This document shows, one piece after another, positions 17,287 to 26,197 of a stretch of DNA of 64,000 nucleotides. Under the pieces are notes generated by a model. It searched no databases. It was not told where the DNA came from and saw only the letters and a program-made list of their open reading frames with translations. This stretch comes from Candidatus Electrothrix scaldis (GTDB lineage: Bacteria; Desulfobacterota; Desulfobulbia; Desulfobulbales; Desulfobulbaceae). Every line of letters starts with the position of its first letter. The stretch's first letter is position 1. The DNA lies in NCBI GenBank assembly GCA_033584155.1, contig CP138355.1, forward strand, positions 1,302,001 to 1,366,000, read 5' to 3'. Both the position numbers and the translations under genes were made by a program.

Positions 17287-17401
17287 CGTCTATGCTGCAT
17301 CGGAGTTTTTCTCGAACCTAGCATGTAGAGGGTCTCAATGCTAGCATGCAGAGACTCCCGATGCTAGCATGGAAAATTGCTCCACGCCAGCATCCACTTT
17401 T
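17287..17401. repeat. 23-bp tandem repeat, about five units, core ATGCTAGCAT
   Basis: Units start at 17287, 17310, 17333, 17356 and 17379, each exactly 23 bases. Units two to five hold a core (A/T)GCTAGCAT or close variant at offset six, and two begin with TCTCRA. The core ATGCTAGCAT is a perfect palindrome. No coding frame is kept, because 23 is not divisible by three. The array ends about 90 bases downstream of the NERD gene stop at 17493. A second array of the same period lies at 62152. Confidence 0.75.
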
Positions 17402-17898
17402 CCCATTACCTGCGCTTCCTCCCGCCTCGTATCTGAGATGTGTTGAGGATGATACGATGTTCGTTGCCCGATGATACACAGGGAATGGATATTCAGCTCA
17501 TATTTTGCATTATTCGGCATTTGGGATATGCGGAGCAACCCCAGAATTGTTTACCGGTGTTTGCCCCTCGCTTTGCTGTACGCAGGACCATAGGCTGGCC
17601 GCATTTCGGGCATATTCTTTCTGCTGTTGGATCGGAGCGTTTTTTGAGCTGATGAACATGCTGACTATGCGTCTCCCTGCTCGGAGTAAGCCGACGGGAT
17701 TGAATCTCTGCTATCACCTTCTGTACCTCAGCTTCCGAGAGCACGGGTTCACGGAACGATTTGATATAGGTGATATAGCCACTGCCACGAGTGACATGAG
17801 CAGGCATAGGCGATTTAAAGATACTGTCGCCCACAAAGACAACGACTGAATGTATCACGTTCGGAGGGACATCCAGTAAGGTCTCCAGCGCTTTAACA

Positions 17899-19573
17899 CC
17901 TAAATCCTGCAATTGATCTTTTTGGCTCAAATGACTAACCATTTGGTGTTGTAGAAAACCAAAAATTCTGAAAATAGTTATCAGTTGATAGTAAAAAACA
18001 CCGAAAAGTGCTGTTTCCAGATAAGCAGATGCCTCTTTAAGGCTGATCAAGTAGAATATTTTGCCCCACAAGACGCACTAATCCTGTTGATGGAAAAAAA
18101 TATTTCAAAAAAAGAGGTAGTAGTGCTGGTCAGTACAGCCCCACCGCCACCCAGTCATCCCACTGAGTGGAATACAGCATTCGTTCGGGAACAAATAGCT
18201 TTTGCTGCCGTCCACCAGTAGTATACTTCCCAGCCACCCGAACGAGAAATGTACGAATTGTACCTGGCTCCCAGCGACGTAATACAGCATTACCGCTCAA
18301 TAAAGCCATCCATCGTATCGTGTTGTATGCCAGAATAGCAGTTTGAAACAACACACTATTTGCCCAGAAATCTTCTGTCTTGATATGTACCAACGCAGTC
18401 TGGTTTTTTGCTTCCTCAATCCAGGTTTCACAAGTTGCTCGTTGGCCGTATCGTTTGTGGACCTGCCATGGATCAGCAATCTCACTGACCACATAACAGA
18501 AGTAATCGAACTCCTTCATCTCAAACAGGGTCGCTGGTTTTGCCGGGTCAGCCGGTTTCTCTCTGCGGACCGCAACAAAGAGTCGGGTCGAAGACCAGGT
18601 CGTACATTTATGAAAAAAGATACATTGTTCCCAACCGGCCTGCCCGGGGACCGGCTCCCAGGATTGTTTGGACAGAAGGGTGACCAGCCCCTTGAGCTTA
18701 ACCTTGATCAGGTAACTATGACCATACTGATCCAAAAGATCAAGCAGGGCACCAACAGAAAAAACCGCTGTCGCCCCTGAACAAAATCCGGGTTCCATTG
18801 GGAAGGTGTGCCAGAAGTTGCTTGGTAAACTCGACAATACCATTACTTGTATAGGCATTGCCGCATCGAAGCCACCCTTGCAATATCTCTTTGCTTTCAG
18901 CGCAAAATGCAAGCAGAGGATGATACGATTTTGCACCGCGTTTATGTGGATTAAACCCTTTGGCCGCTCCTTGCTGAGAACCGTATACCGTCTTTTCTGT
19001 GGAATCCACATCAACAACCAGACAGTGGGCTGCACCGACTTTACTTTTCCCGGATCGCAATCCCTTACGCCACATGCGAGCACGCAACCGATGATTAAGA
19101 ACTTCCAGGTTATTGATATGACGATAGCTGAATGTTCGAAAAAGGCGGCCAAAGGTTGTTTCGTCCGGGATTAACCGCCATCCTGCTATCCGGCAAAGTA
19201 CGCTATCTGCCCAGACTGTTGCAATATTGCTGATAGAACGAGCTCCGCCGATAATAGCTATCAAAGGGAGAAATATTATATCAACTGCATCATAAGTGGC
19301 GGTGGCTCCGCGTTGATGTTCTAAAGTTTCCTGGATAAGCTGGCCAACATTATGTTTTTGCAGGAACTTTACGGCAGGAATCAAGCCTGCCTGTGCTGTA
19401 ACCCCTTTTGCTCCTTTATTAATTTGTATTTTTTTGGGCGAGACTCGGGCAGATCGTTTATTCTGTTTAGACTTCATAAAAATAGTGACCCTCTTCTGTA
19501 GTAATTTTACCTTTAACATATTGAGGATTATACTATTTTTACGATACCCTTTCAACTAATTGCAGGATTTAGG
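17899..19573 (-). mobile_element. IS1380-family element with 5-bp target duplication
   Basis: The ends CCTAAATCCTGCAATT (17899-17914) and AATTGCAGGATTTAGG (19558-19573) are perfect inverted repeats of 16 bp. Direct copies of TAACA flank them at 17894-17898 and 19574-19578. The element is 1675 bp and carries one transposase reading frame on the minus strand, inserted in the NERD gene. Confidence 0.93.
18130..19477 (-). pseudogene. IS1380-family transposase with one frameshift
   Basis: The frame from the ATG at 19477 reads through IIGGARSISNIATVWAD, LVVDVDSTEKTVYGSQQG and ILFRGDSGFF, then stops. The remainder (GALLDLLDQYGHSYLIKVKL to IRWMALLSG and RTFLVRVAGKY) is in the next frame. The break is at a T6 run (minus strand) near 18765; removing one T restores DSGFSVGALLDLL. 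The gene is therefore either recently inactivated or carries a sequencing error at a homopolymer. The long ends and intact target sites favour a young copy. Confidence 0.8.
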
Positions 19574-19973
19574 TAACATGCTTATAGTTCTGGTGCAAAG
19601 GATTCTGAAATGTACAGGTTTTCCTGAAGATTTTCTGTGTCCATTGCTTTTGCTTCTCTCCTCCGAAGATCCAACCCTTCATGTTCTTTGTTTCAACAAC
19701 GAATATACCGAAACGAGAAACAAAGATATGGTCAATCTGGGTTGTCCCGTCCAAGGTGAGCAGGGTGATATTATGAAGGGGATGGTAGGTCTTGGCCGGG
19801 AGGCATAACCAAGCCGCAAGCTTGACCAAGGCTTCCCCGAAAAAACCTTTGAACCAAGGAGAGCGCAGGAAGCCCAGGAAGAGCATTATAGGGATGAGCC
19901 AACAAAATGTTTGCAGAAATGCAGTGATGATTGGTGAGAAATCCATAGGGGGCCTTGGAGAGTATTTTTAGTC

Positions 19974-21533
19974 TCAGGCAATCAGATTCTCCCCCTCCAT
20001 CTCCTCCGGTTGCTTCAGCCCCAGCAGGTGCATCAGGGTCGGGGCAATATCCTTGAGCGCACCGCCATCTTTGAGGGTGCAACCCTTATGCGCCTCACTA
20101 ACCAGGATCAGCGGCACCGGATTCAGAGTATGGGCCGTATGCGGTTGCCCGGTCTCCAGGTTGACCATAGTCTCGGCATTACCATGATCCGCTGTGACCA
20201 GCAGGACTCCACCCATTGCCTGTACCTGCTCCGCGATCCGTCCCAGGCAGGTGTCAACCGTTTCACAGGCCTGCACTGCTGCGTCCAGTATTCCGGTATG
20301 CCCTACCATATCGGTATTGGCAAAATTGAGAATCACCAGATCATAAGGAGTACCTGCTTCTTCCTGATCTTTTAACGCAGCCAACAAACGGTCGGTTACC
20401 TCTATCGCGCTCATGGCCGGTTTTTGGTCATAAGTGGCCACATCCCGTGGTGACTCGATAAGGATACGGTCTTCACCGGGAAAGGGCGTCTCTGCTCCAC
20501 CGTTAAAGAAATAGGTGACGTGGGCATATTTTTCTGTCTCGGCTATGCGCAACTGGTGCAGGCCCGCCTCACTGGCCTCTTCTCCGAGGATGCGGGTCAG
20601 GCTGACCGGAGGAAAGACGACGGGAAAGGTGAAGTCAGCCTCATACTCGGTCATGGTGACCAGCTCAAGCAGATAGGGCCGATTGCTCACATCAAAGCCT
20701 TGGAAGTCAGTATCGGAAAAGGCATGGCAGAGTTCCCGGACCCGATCAGCCCGGAAGTTGAAAAAGACAATGGCATCTCCATCGCTGATTCTGCCCACCG
20801 CTTCTCCCTCATCATTCAGCAGGACTGTGGGCTTGATGAACTCATCGGTCTCTTCTCGGGAGTAGGAATCCTTGACTGCTTGCAGGGGATCTTCTGCCGT
20901 TATTCCCTGACCATCGACCAATGCCTGCCAGGCTTTTTCCACCCGATCCCAGCGGGTGTCTCGATCCATAGCCCAGTAGCGGCCTGAGACCGTTGCCACC
21001 TGCCCGCAACCGATGCGTTTGATAGCGGCAAGCAGCTCTTCCATATAACCTGCTCCGCTGGAGGGCGGGGTATCCCGACCATCCATAAAACAATGGATTT
21101 TAGCTTCAAGCCCTCTGCTTCCTGCCATTGCCAGCAGAGCCTCCAGGTGTTTGAGATGGGAATGGACACCACCGTCCGAGAGCAGCCCGCAGAAGTGAAT
21201 CCGGCTTCCTGCCGCCTTGACCTGATCCATGACTTTGTTCAGAACCGGGTTTTTGGCAAATTCTTCCTGCTCAACAGCGCGGTTAATCCGGGTGTAGTCC
21301 TGATACACGATCCGTCCAGAACCGATATTAAGATGCCCGACTTCTGAATTCCCCATCTGCCCCTTGGGCAAACCTACCAAACCATTATGTGCGATCAGGC
21401 TTGTGGAAGGGTAGTCAGCAACCCATTGATCCATATTCGGGGTTTTAGCCACAGAAACCGCATTACTTGCTGATGCTGGGGCGATACCCCAGCCGTCCAG
21501 GATTGCCAGGATTACCGGTCTGTCCTTTGCCAT
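19974..21533 (-). CDS. gpmI: 2,3-bisphosphoglycerate-independent phosphoglycerate mutase
   Basis: The 519-residue protein interconverts 3- and 2-phosphoglycerate in glycolysis. It has the two-metal alkaline-phosphatase fold: ILDGWG at the start, the catalytic Ser in MGNSEVGHLNIGSGR, MDGRDTPP, FFNFRADRVRE, and the C-terminal metal ligands NFANTDMVGHTG and VTADHGNAE. The length is usual. The ATG overlaps the stop of rsfS by one base, so the two are co-translated. Confidence 0.97.
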   Translation of the reverse strand: MAKDRPVILAILDGWGIAPASASNAVSVAKTPNMDQWVADYPSTSLIAHNGLVGLPKGQMGNSEVGHLNIGSGRIVYQDYTRINRAVEQEEFAKNPVLNKVMDQVKAAGSRIHFCGLLSDGGVHSHLKHLEALLAMAGSRGLEAKIHCFMDGRDTPPSSGAGYMEELLAAIKRIGCGQVATVSGRYWAMDRDTRWDRVEKAWQALVDGQGITAEDPLQAVKDSYSREETDEFIKPTVLLNDEGEAVGRISDGDAIVFFNFRADRVRELCHAFSDTDFQGFDVSNRPYLLELVTMTEYEADFTFPVVFPPVSLTRILGEEASEAGLHQLRIAETEKYAHVTYFFNGGAETPFPGEDRILIESPRDVATYDQKPAMSAIEVTDRLLAALKDQEEAGTPYDLVILNFANTDMVGHTGILDAAVQACETVDTCLGRIAEQVQAMGGVLLVTADHGNAETMVNLETGQPHTAHTLNPVPLILVSEAHKGCTLKDGGALKDIAPTLMHLLGLKQPEEMEGENLIA

Positions 21534-21934
21534 CAGTCTTCCTCCTGCTCCTCAATTCCCAATTCGCGTAAATCGACCTGTGGGGCATCGTGCCAGAGCC
21601 CTTCCAAATCGTAGAATCCCCGTTGCTCCTTATAGAAGATATGGGCCACGATATCGCCGAAATCAAGCAGAACCCACATACCTTCCTTTAGGCCTTCCGA
21701 ATGCTTGCTGGTTACCCGTTTGGAACGCAACTCCTCCTCAATAGCGTCGGCCAGACCCTGAACATGGCGGCTGGAACGTCCGCTCATGATGACAAAGTAA
21801 TCAGTAAACGAGGAATAGGCATGAACGTCCAGGATAACCAGGTCTTCCGCCTTGGTGTCCAGCGCAGTGCGGGCACAGATCTCAGCCAGTTCCAGAGAGG
21901 TTCGTTCGCGGTGTTCTTTTTTCAGCTGTCGCAT
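21533..21934 (-). CDS. rsfS: Ribosome silencing factor RsfS
   Basis: The DUF143 protein binds ribosomal protein uL14 and blocks joining of the subunits in starvation. Motifs seen are VILDVHAYSSFTDYFVIMSG and GMWVLLDFGDIVAHIF, with YDLEGLWHDAP near the end. The start at 21934 (MRQLKKEH) is preferred; a longer frame to 22078 would overlap the topB terminus. The order rsfS-gpmI is seen in several deltaproteobacteria, to my knowledge. Confidence 0.93.
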   Translation of the reverse strand: MRQLKKEHRERTSLELAEICARTALDTKAEDLVILDVHAYSSFTDYFVIMSGRSSRHVQGLADAIEEELRSKRVTSKHSEGLKEGMWVLLDFGDIVAHIFYKEQRGFYDLEGLWHDAPQVDLRELGIEEQEED

Positions 21935-21989
21935 CGTATGATAATAAAAATGAAATTGTGAGGTTATAGGCGTGCCCTGACAGGAGAAC

Positions 21990-24455
21990 TCAGCTTTTCT
22001 TTTTTCTTGCCTTGGTCTGTCTTGGCGGAAACTCAAAGGTAATTTTTCCCTTGGAATCCATGCAGAGGTAAGCATCAAAGGGACGTTTTCTTTTGGAGAT
22101 AAAACCTTTGATCAGCTCTGTTTTGCCCTTGGTCAATAATTGGGCAATATTTTCTCGGGTGATGGTGCATTCCAGGATGATTTTTCCTATTCGCAGACCT
22201 TTTTTTCTATCCCCTTCCAGAGCGGATTCAGACATATAGGCCATCGGTGTTTCAAAGACCTTGGTCTGGTCAATGGGAGATATACCAATGGGGTCTTGTT
22301 TTTTGATCTCCTCCAGATCCAGGTCATCTGTGGAGTCCGCAAATTGAAAAGAAACCTTGGAGTTTTTGAGTACGATAGAGGCCGTAAAGGGTTTCCCCTT
22401 TTTGGAGCGAAAATCTGTGTAGGGCCCAACGGTTTCGCCGCGAATCAGTTGAACAATCTCTTCATGCTCCATGATTCTGCCACCAAGAATTTTACGGATC
22501 ATCACTTTTCCGTCTTCTGATTGATAGGCTGTGGCGTTTTCAAAGAATTTCATACCTTCAACAGGGGAGAAAGGAGCCTCTTGAAGAGTCGCTTCCTCAC
22601 CGGTTTTGACCTGTTCGACAATTTTTGCTGTCTGCTCCCTGATTTCTCGCATGAACTGCTCACGAGTCATCTTGCCGCGCAGGATTTGGTTGAGCTTATA
22701 CTCCCATTCCCCGGTCAGCTCCGGTGAGGCGAGTACATCGATGTCCCGTGCCTCTAAAAGGGCGACCAGCTCAAAGGCCTTGCCTGTGGGCACCAGTTCC
22801 TTTTGCTCCCGGACAACATATTTTTCATTGAGCAGTTTTTCGATGATTGCGGCCCGGGTAGCTGGAGTGCCCAGTCCTCGCTCTTTCATGGCCTCTGCCA
22901 GTTCCTCGTCATCTACCAGTTTACCGGAATGCTCCATCGCAGAAAGCAGGGTGGCTTCGGAAAAACGGGCTGCCGGTTTGGTCACAAGTTTTTTCTGTTC
23001 TATTTCCTTGCAGAGTACGGGCTTACCTTCTGGTAAGGCCACAAGAGTCTCTGCATCTCCGCCCCCGGCCTTGGCGCCATAAACGGCTTTCCAGCCAGGT
23101 TCTACCAGGATTTTTCCTTCGGTAAGAAACGTTTCCTGTTCCACAATGGAAAGGCGGCGGGTGTTATGAAAAACAGCCGCAGGAAAGAGGATAGCCAGGA
23201 AACGTTGCACGATCATTTGGTAGATCTTTAATTCCGGTTCACTGAGCGTTTTGGGAAGGCCAGCTGTGGGAATGATTGCAAAGTGATCGCTGATTTTTTT
23301 GTTATTAAACAGACGCTTGTTCTTGAGATTTTTTTTCAGATAATCCTTTGCAAGGGCCTCGGAGGCAAAAGCATTGTACTGCCAGCCTTGTTGGCGTTCC
23401 AGGACGGCATGAACGGACTGTGCATAATCTTCAGGCAGGCAACGGCTGTCTGTTCTGGGGTAGGTGACCAGCTTATGGCGCTCGTACAGGGCCTGCGCAA
23501 GTGCCAAAGTGTTCTTGGCTGAAAAACCAAACCTGGAGTTGGCCTCACGCTGTAGAGAGGTCAAATCATAGAGTTGGGGAGGTGCTTGCTGAGAGTTCTT
23601 ATGGCTTTCCTCAACCTGGGCTGGTTTACCGAGACATTTTTGGGCAATTTCTGCTGCCTGCTCTTCTTTCCAGATGCGTTTCTTATTAGCATGAGGATTT
23701 TCTGGATCTTTTTTGAAGGCAGTGTCTATCCAAGTGCCCTGGTAGGTTGCATTTTCACAGTGAAACTGGGCATGCAACTCCCAATAATCTTTCGGGATAA
23801 AGGCGCGTCGTTCTTCTTCCCGCTTCACCAGCAAGGAGAGGGTAGGGGTTTGAACTCGTCCGCAGGGTGTTTTGCGGAAACCACCGTGTCGGGAATTATA
23901 GCAGGTCAGGGCTCGGGTTGCATTGATGCCGATAAGCCAGTCCGCCTCGGAACGACAAAGGGCTGCGTCTTCCAGAGAAAGCATTTCTTCGTTTTCTCGA
24001 AGGTTCTGCAATCCCTCGCGGATGGCATCCAGGGTCATGGACTGGAGCCAAAGCCTGCGGATGGATTTTCCGGCAACAGATCGGGTATAGGCGTGCTTGA
24101 GTATGTATTTGAAGATGAGTTCACCTTCCCGGCCAGCATCACAGCCGTTAACAATCACATGTACGTCTTTGCGCCGAATCAACTTGCTCAGTGCGTTATA
24201 CTGAGTCTTTGTGTTAGGCAGGACAGACAGGGGAAACTCTTCCGGCAGAATAGGGAGGTTCTCTAGGGTCCATTTCTGGAATTTAGGGTCAACCTCCTCA
24301 GGAAAACCGATAGAGACAAGATGGCCCACGGCATAGGAGACGATATATTCTCCCCCTTCGAAATGGGTTTTCGTTTTTTCGAATTTTCCTGGCAGGGCCT
24401 TGACAATGTCAGCTGCCACGCTAGGCTTTTCTGCAATGATGAGTGTTTTTCCCAT
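21990..24455 (-). CDS. topB: Type IA DNA topoisomerase III
   Basis: The 821-residue enzyme relaxes and decatenates DNA. The TOPRIM domain starts with LIIAEKPSVAADI and has CDAGREGELIF. The catalytic Tyr is in LVTYPRTDSRCLPED near residue 340, and GTPATRAAIIEKL lies near 540. The C-terminus carries two or three topoisomerase-III-type repeats (GPYTDFRSKKGKPF, FDAYLCMDSKGKITFEFP) rather than Cys zinc fingers. Length and layout are normal. It is 55 bases upstream of rsfS on the same strand. Confidence 0.95.
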   Translation of the reverse strand: MGKTLIIAEKPSVAADIVKALPGKFEKTKTHFEGGEYIVSYAVGHLVSIGFPEEVDPKFQKWTLENLPILPEEFPLSVLPNTKTQYNALSKLIRRKDVHVIVNGCDAGREGELIFKYILKHAYTRSVAGKSIRRLWLQSMTLDAIREGLQNLRENEEMLSLEDAALCRSEADWLIGINATRALTCYNSRHGGFRKTPCGRVQTPTLSLLVKREEERRAFIPKDYWELHAQFHCENATYQGTWIDTAFKKDPENPHANKKRIWKEEQAAEIAQKCLGKPAQVEESHKNSQQAPPQLYDLTSLQREANSRFGFSAKNTLALAQALYERHKLVTYPRTDSRCLPEDYAQSVHAVLERQQGWQYNAFASEALAKDYLKKNLKNKRLFNNKKISDHFAIIPTAGLPKTLSEPELKIYQMIVQRFLAILFPAAVFHNTRRLSIVEQETFLTEGKILVEPGWKAVYGAKAGGGDAETLVALPEGKPVLCKEIEQKKLVTKPAARFSEATLLSAMEHSGKLVDDEELAEAMKERGLGTPATRAAIIEKLLNEKYVVREQKELVPTGKAFELVALLEARDIDVLASPELTGEWEYKLNQILRGKMTREQFMREIREQTAKIVEQVKTGEEATLQEAPFSPVEGMKFFENATAYQSEDGKVMIRKILGGRIMEHEEIVQLIRGETVGPYTDFRSKKGKPFTASIVLKNSKVSFQFADSTDDLDLEEIKKQDPIGISPIDQTKVFETPMAYMSESALEGDRKKGLRIGKIILECTITRENIAQLLTKGKTELIKGFISKRKRPFDAYLCMDSKGKITFEFPPRQTKARKKKS

Positions 24456-24521
24456 GTTTAATATTTGAGCAAGTCTGTTACAAGAGCCTTTTGTTAAATG
24501 ATTACTGGGCGTTTTTTAAGT

Positions 24522-25052
24522 TTATAGTATTTGCCAACCAAACCAAGCTATCATCAGGCCGGAAATGATCAGATTTGCGATAACTCCTCCCATAAACCCG
24601 AGAAAAGAGCCAAAACCGGAATGCAAGGCCTGTTTGATCTGTTCGCCCATGATCAGCTCCCCGATGATAGCCCCAATAAGTGGGCCGACTATAATGCCGA
24701 TGGGGCCTAGGACAAAGACCAGCAAAGAACCGAATACCGCACCCCAAGCTGCTGCTTTTGAGCCACCGAACATTTTCACCCCAAAGGCTGTGGCAAGAAA
24801 TTCAATCAGGTAACTCAAAGCAACCAGTACTGTCTGACCAGCAAAGAACCAGACAGAAAGGCTGTCAAATCCGGTTATCATGCCGTAGATCAGAAAGCCG
24901 ACAAAAATCAGTACGGTTCCCGGAAGAGCCGGAAAAACAGTACCTATCAGTCCTCCGATGATAAATGGGAGGCTGGCCAGGAAGCCCCAAACATGGGAGT
25001 TCGCCAGCGTGACGGTATAGAGTGAAGAAAACCAGTCGACTATTGCTTGCAC
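24522..25052 (-). CDS. DUF456 integral membrane protein
   Basis: The protein of 176 residues is almost wholly hydrophobic, with about five membrane helices. It has the glycine-rich repeats of the DUF456 family: FGVKMFGGSKAAAWGAVFGS and LGPIGIIVGPLIGAIIGEL. Function is unknown. It precedes topB on the same strand by 66 bases, so they may be co-transcribed. Confidence 0.88.
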   Translation of the reverse strand: MQAIVDWFSSLYTVTLANSHVWGFLASLPFIIGGLIGTVFPALPGTVLIFVGFLIYGMITGFDSLSVWFFAGQTVLVALSYLIEFLATAFGVKMFGGSKAAAWGAVFGSLLVFVLGPIGIIVGPLIGAIIGELIMGEQIKQALHSGFGSFLGFMGGVIANLIISGLMIAWFGWQIL

Positions 25053-25142
25053 ATTTTTTCCCAGAGGACGAGAAAATGGACTGAAGAAAAAAGGTCTTTC
25101 ATCTCTATTTTCTCTCCCAATGAAGCCGTGTAAACAACAAAG

Positions 25143-25210
25143 AGGCTCAGAATGTGCAACACATTACGTGATCTATGCACAGCCTGAGCCTTTCTCGCAA
25201 ATCAAATGAG
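25143..25210 (-). terminator. Terminator hairpin after the coiled-coil gene
   Basis: AGGCTCAG (25143-25150) pairs with CTGAGCCT (25184-25191), and an inner GTGCA/TGCAC stem extends it. Read on the minus strand the hairpin is followed by CTTTGTTGTTT, a moderate T-rich tail. It sits between the coiled-coil gene and the DUF456 gene. Confidence 0.55.
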
Positions 25211-25242
25211 ACCGACCAAAGCCGGTGAATAGAACATGAAGA

Positions 25243-26085
25243 TTATTCAGCCTGCTCTATTGCTTGTTCTTCCTGCTCTGGAGCTGGGCTTTCTTCTTGC
25301 GCGGCATCTTTAGAAAGATTCTCTACGATGTTACGCATTTGCTCTTCCATACCCAGCTGGGTATCTTCCTGTTCGGTAATTTTTCCGAGCAAAACCTTGG
25401 TATTGACCTCGCATGCATCCAAGTCGCTGTTTACCTCAGTAAGTGCCGCATTGCGCTCTTCAACGACTTTCTCAAAACCAATTACCTGGGCGCGGAGAGA
25501 TTCAAGTTCGGTAGCTGCTTCTTCCTGTTGCTGCTGGAGCTGGACAAGCTGGGAACTTGCCTCCATCTGTATATTTTTCTGTTGTTGTTGGAGCTGGGCA
25601 ATTTGGGACTCAGCTTCCTTGAGCTTTTTTTGCGCTTCCTTGAGGGTGGTCTGTGTCTTGTCACGCTCTGCAGCTATTTTCTGCATATCCTGTTGTGCAG
25701 AATCTGTCTGCTTCTGTTGGATTTTTGCTTGCTCTAAGGCCGATTCCAGCTCGCTGATTTTCTTCTGAAGACCTTCCTTTTCCATTTTCAGAGTTGTGGT
25801 CTTTGCCTGCTCATGAGAAAAGGATTTTGCTAATTTATCGCTGTTTTCCTGGGCTTGTTTTAATCTTTTTTTCGTTTCTTTGAGGGCAACTTCGTTTTCC
25901 TGTTGGGCCTGACGTGCTTCGATAGCCTCTGCCTCTATGGAGGCCAGCTGCACTTCAGCAACTTCTTTGTCCATAGCAAGCTGTCTACTGGTACCGGTCT
26001 TGCTTTGTCCCCACCAGGACGTCAATAATAACAGTACGATCAGTGCTCCAATGAGAGAATTTTTGTTTAACAGGTTGTTCGTCAT
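25243..26085 (-). CDS. Membrane-anchored coiled-coil protein, 280 residues
   Basis: One N-terminal membrane helix (about residues 10-26, SLIGALIVLLLLTSWWG) is followed by a long coiled coil from about residue 40 to 240, rich in Gln, Glu, Lys and Ala. Two Gln-rich patches (IAQLQQQQKNI and LVQLQQQQEEA) occur. The tail is acidic (EESPAPEQEEQ). No enzyme domain is visible. The coil probably lies in the periplasm. It is transcribed after the TPR lipoprotein gene 26198-28150 and may act with it. It is a spacer or scaffold type of protein, but the true role is unknown. Confidence 0.65.
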   Translation of the reverse strand: MTNNLLNKNSLIGALIVLLLLTSWWGQSKTGTSRQLAMDKEVAEVQLASIEAEAIEARQAQQENEVALKETKKRLKQAQENSDKLAKSFSHEQAKTTTLKMEKEGLQKKISELESALEQAKIQQKQTDSAQQDMQKIAAERDKTQTTLKEAQKKLKEAESQIAQLQQQQKNIQMEASSQLVQLQQQQEEAATELESLRAQVIGFEKVVEERNAALTEVNSDLDACEVNTKVLLGKITEQEDTQLGMEEQMRNIVENLSKDAAQEESPAPEQEEQAIEQAE

Positions 26086-26197
26086 GACATAACTCCTTTT
26101 CGTTATAAAAAACGTTATAAAAAAGTTGTTCCCTACATTTCCGCGTTATCTGTCCTAAGGAGTACTCTAAAGACAGTATACAACCACTCAAAAAGAA

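Larger units (their letters stand above)
17493..19946 (-). pseudogene. NERD nuclease / topoisomerase zinc-finger protein, split by an IS
   Basis: The N-terminal part is 19946-19574 and the C-terminal part 17898-17493. Removing the IS and one TAACA copy joins them in frame (HQNYKHV then KALETLL). The product of about 260 residues has a membrane helix near residues 10-28, a NERD domain (GFFGEALVKLAAWL, QIDHIFVSRFGIFVVETKN) and a C4 zinc finger of topoisomerase type (CPKCGQPMVLR, WGCSAYPKC) at the end. NERD proteins are predicted nucleases of the PD-(D/E)XK fold. The gene is inactive as it stands, but precise excision would restore it. Confidence 0.88.

Noticed and set aside
17287-17401. Possible CRISPR array
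   Set aside because: Units are contiguous 23-bp tandem repeats without spacers, and no cas gene is present.
23574-24266. 230-codon plus-strand frame within topB
   Set aside because: Antisense to conserved topoisomerase motifs.
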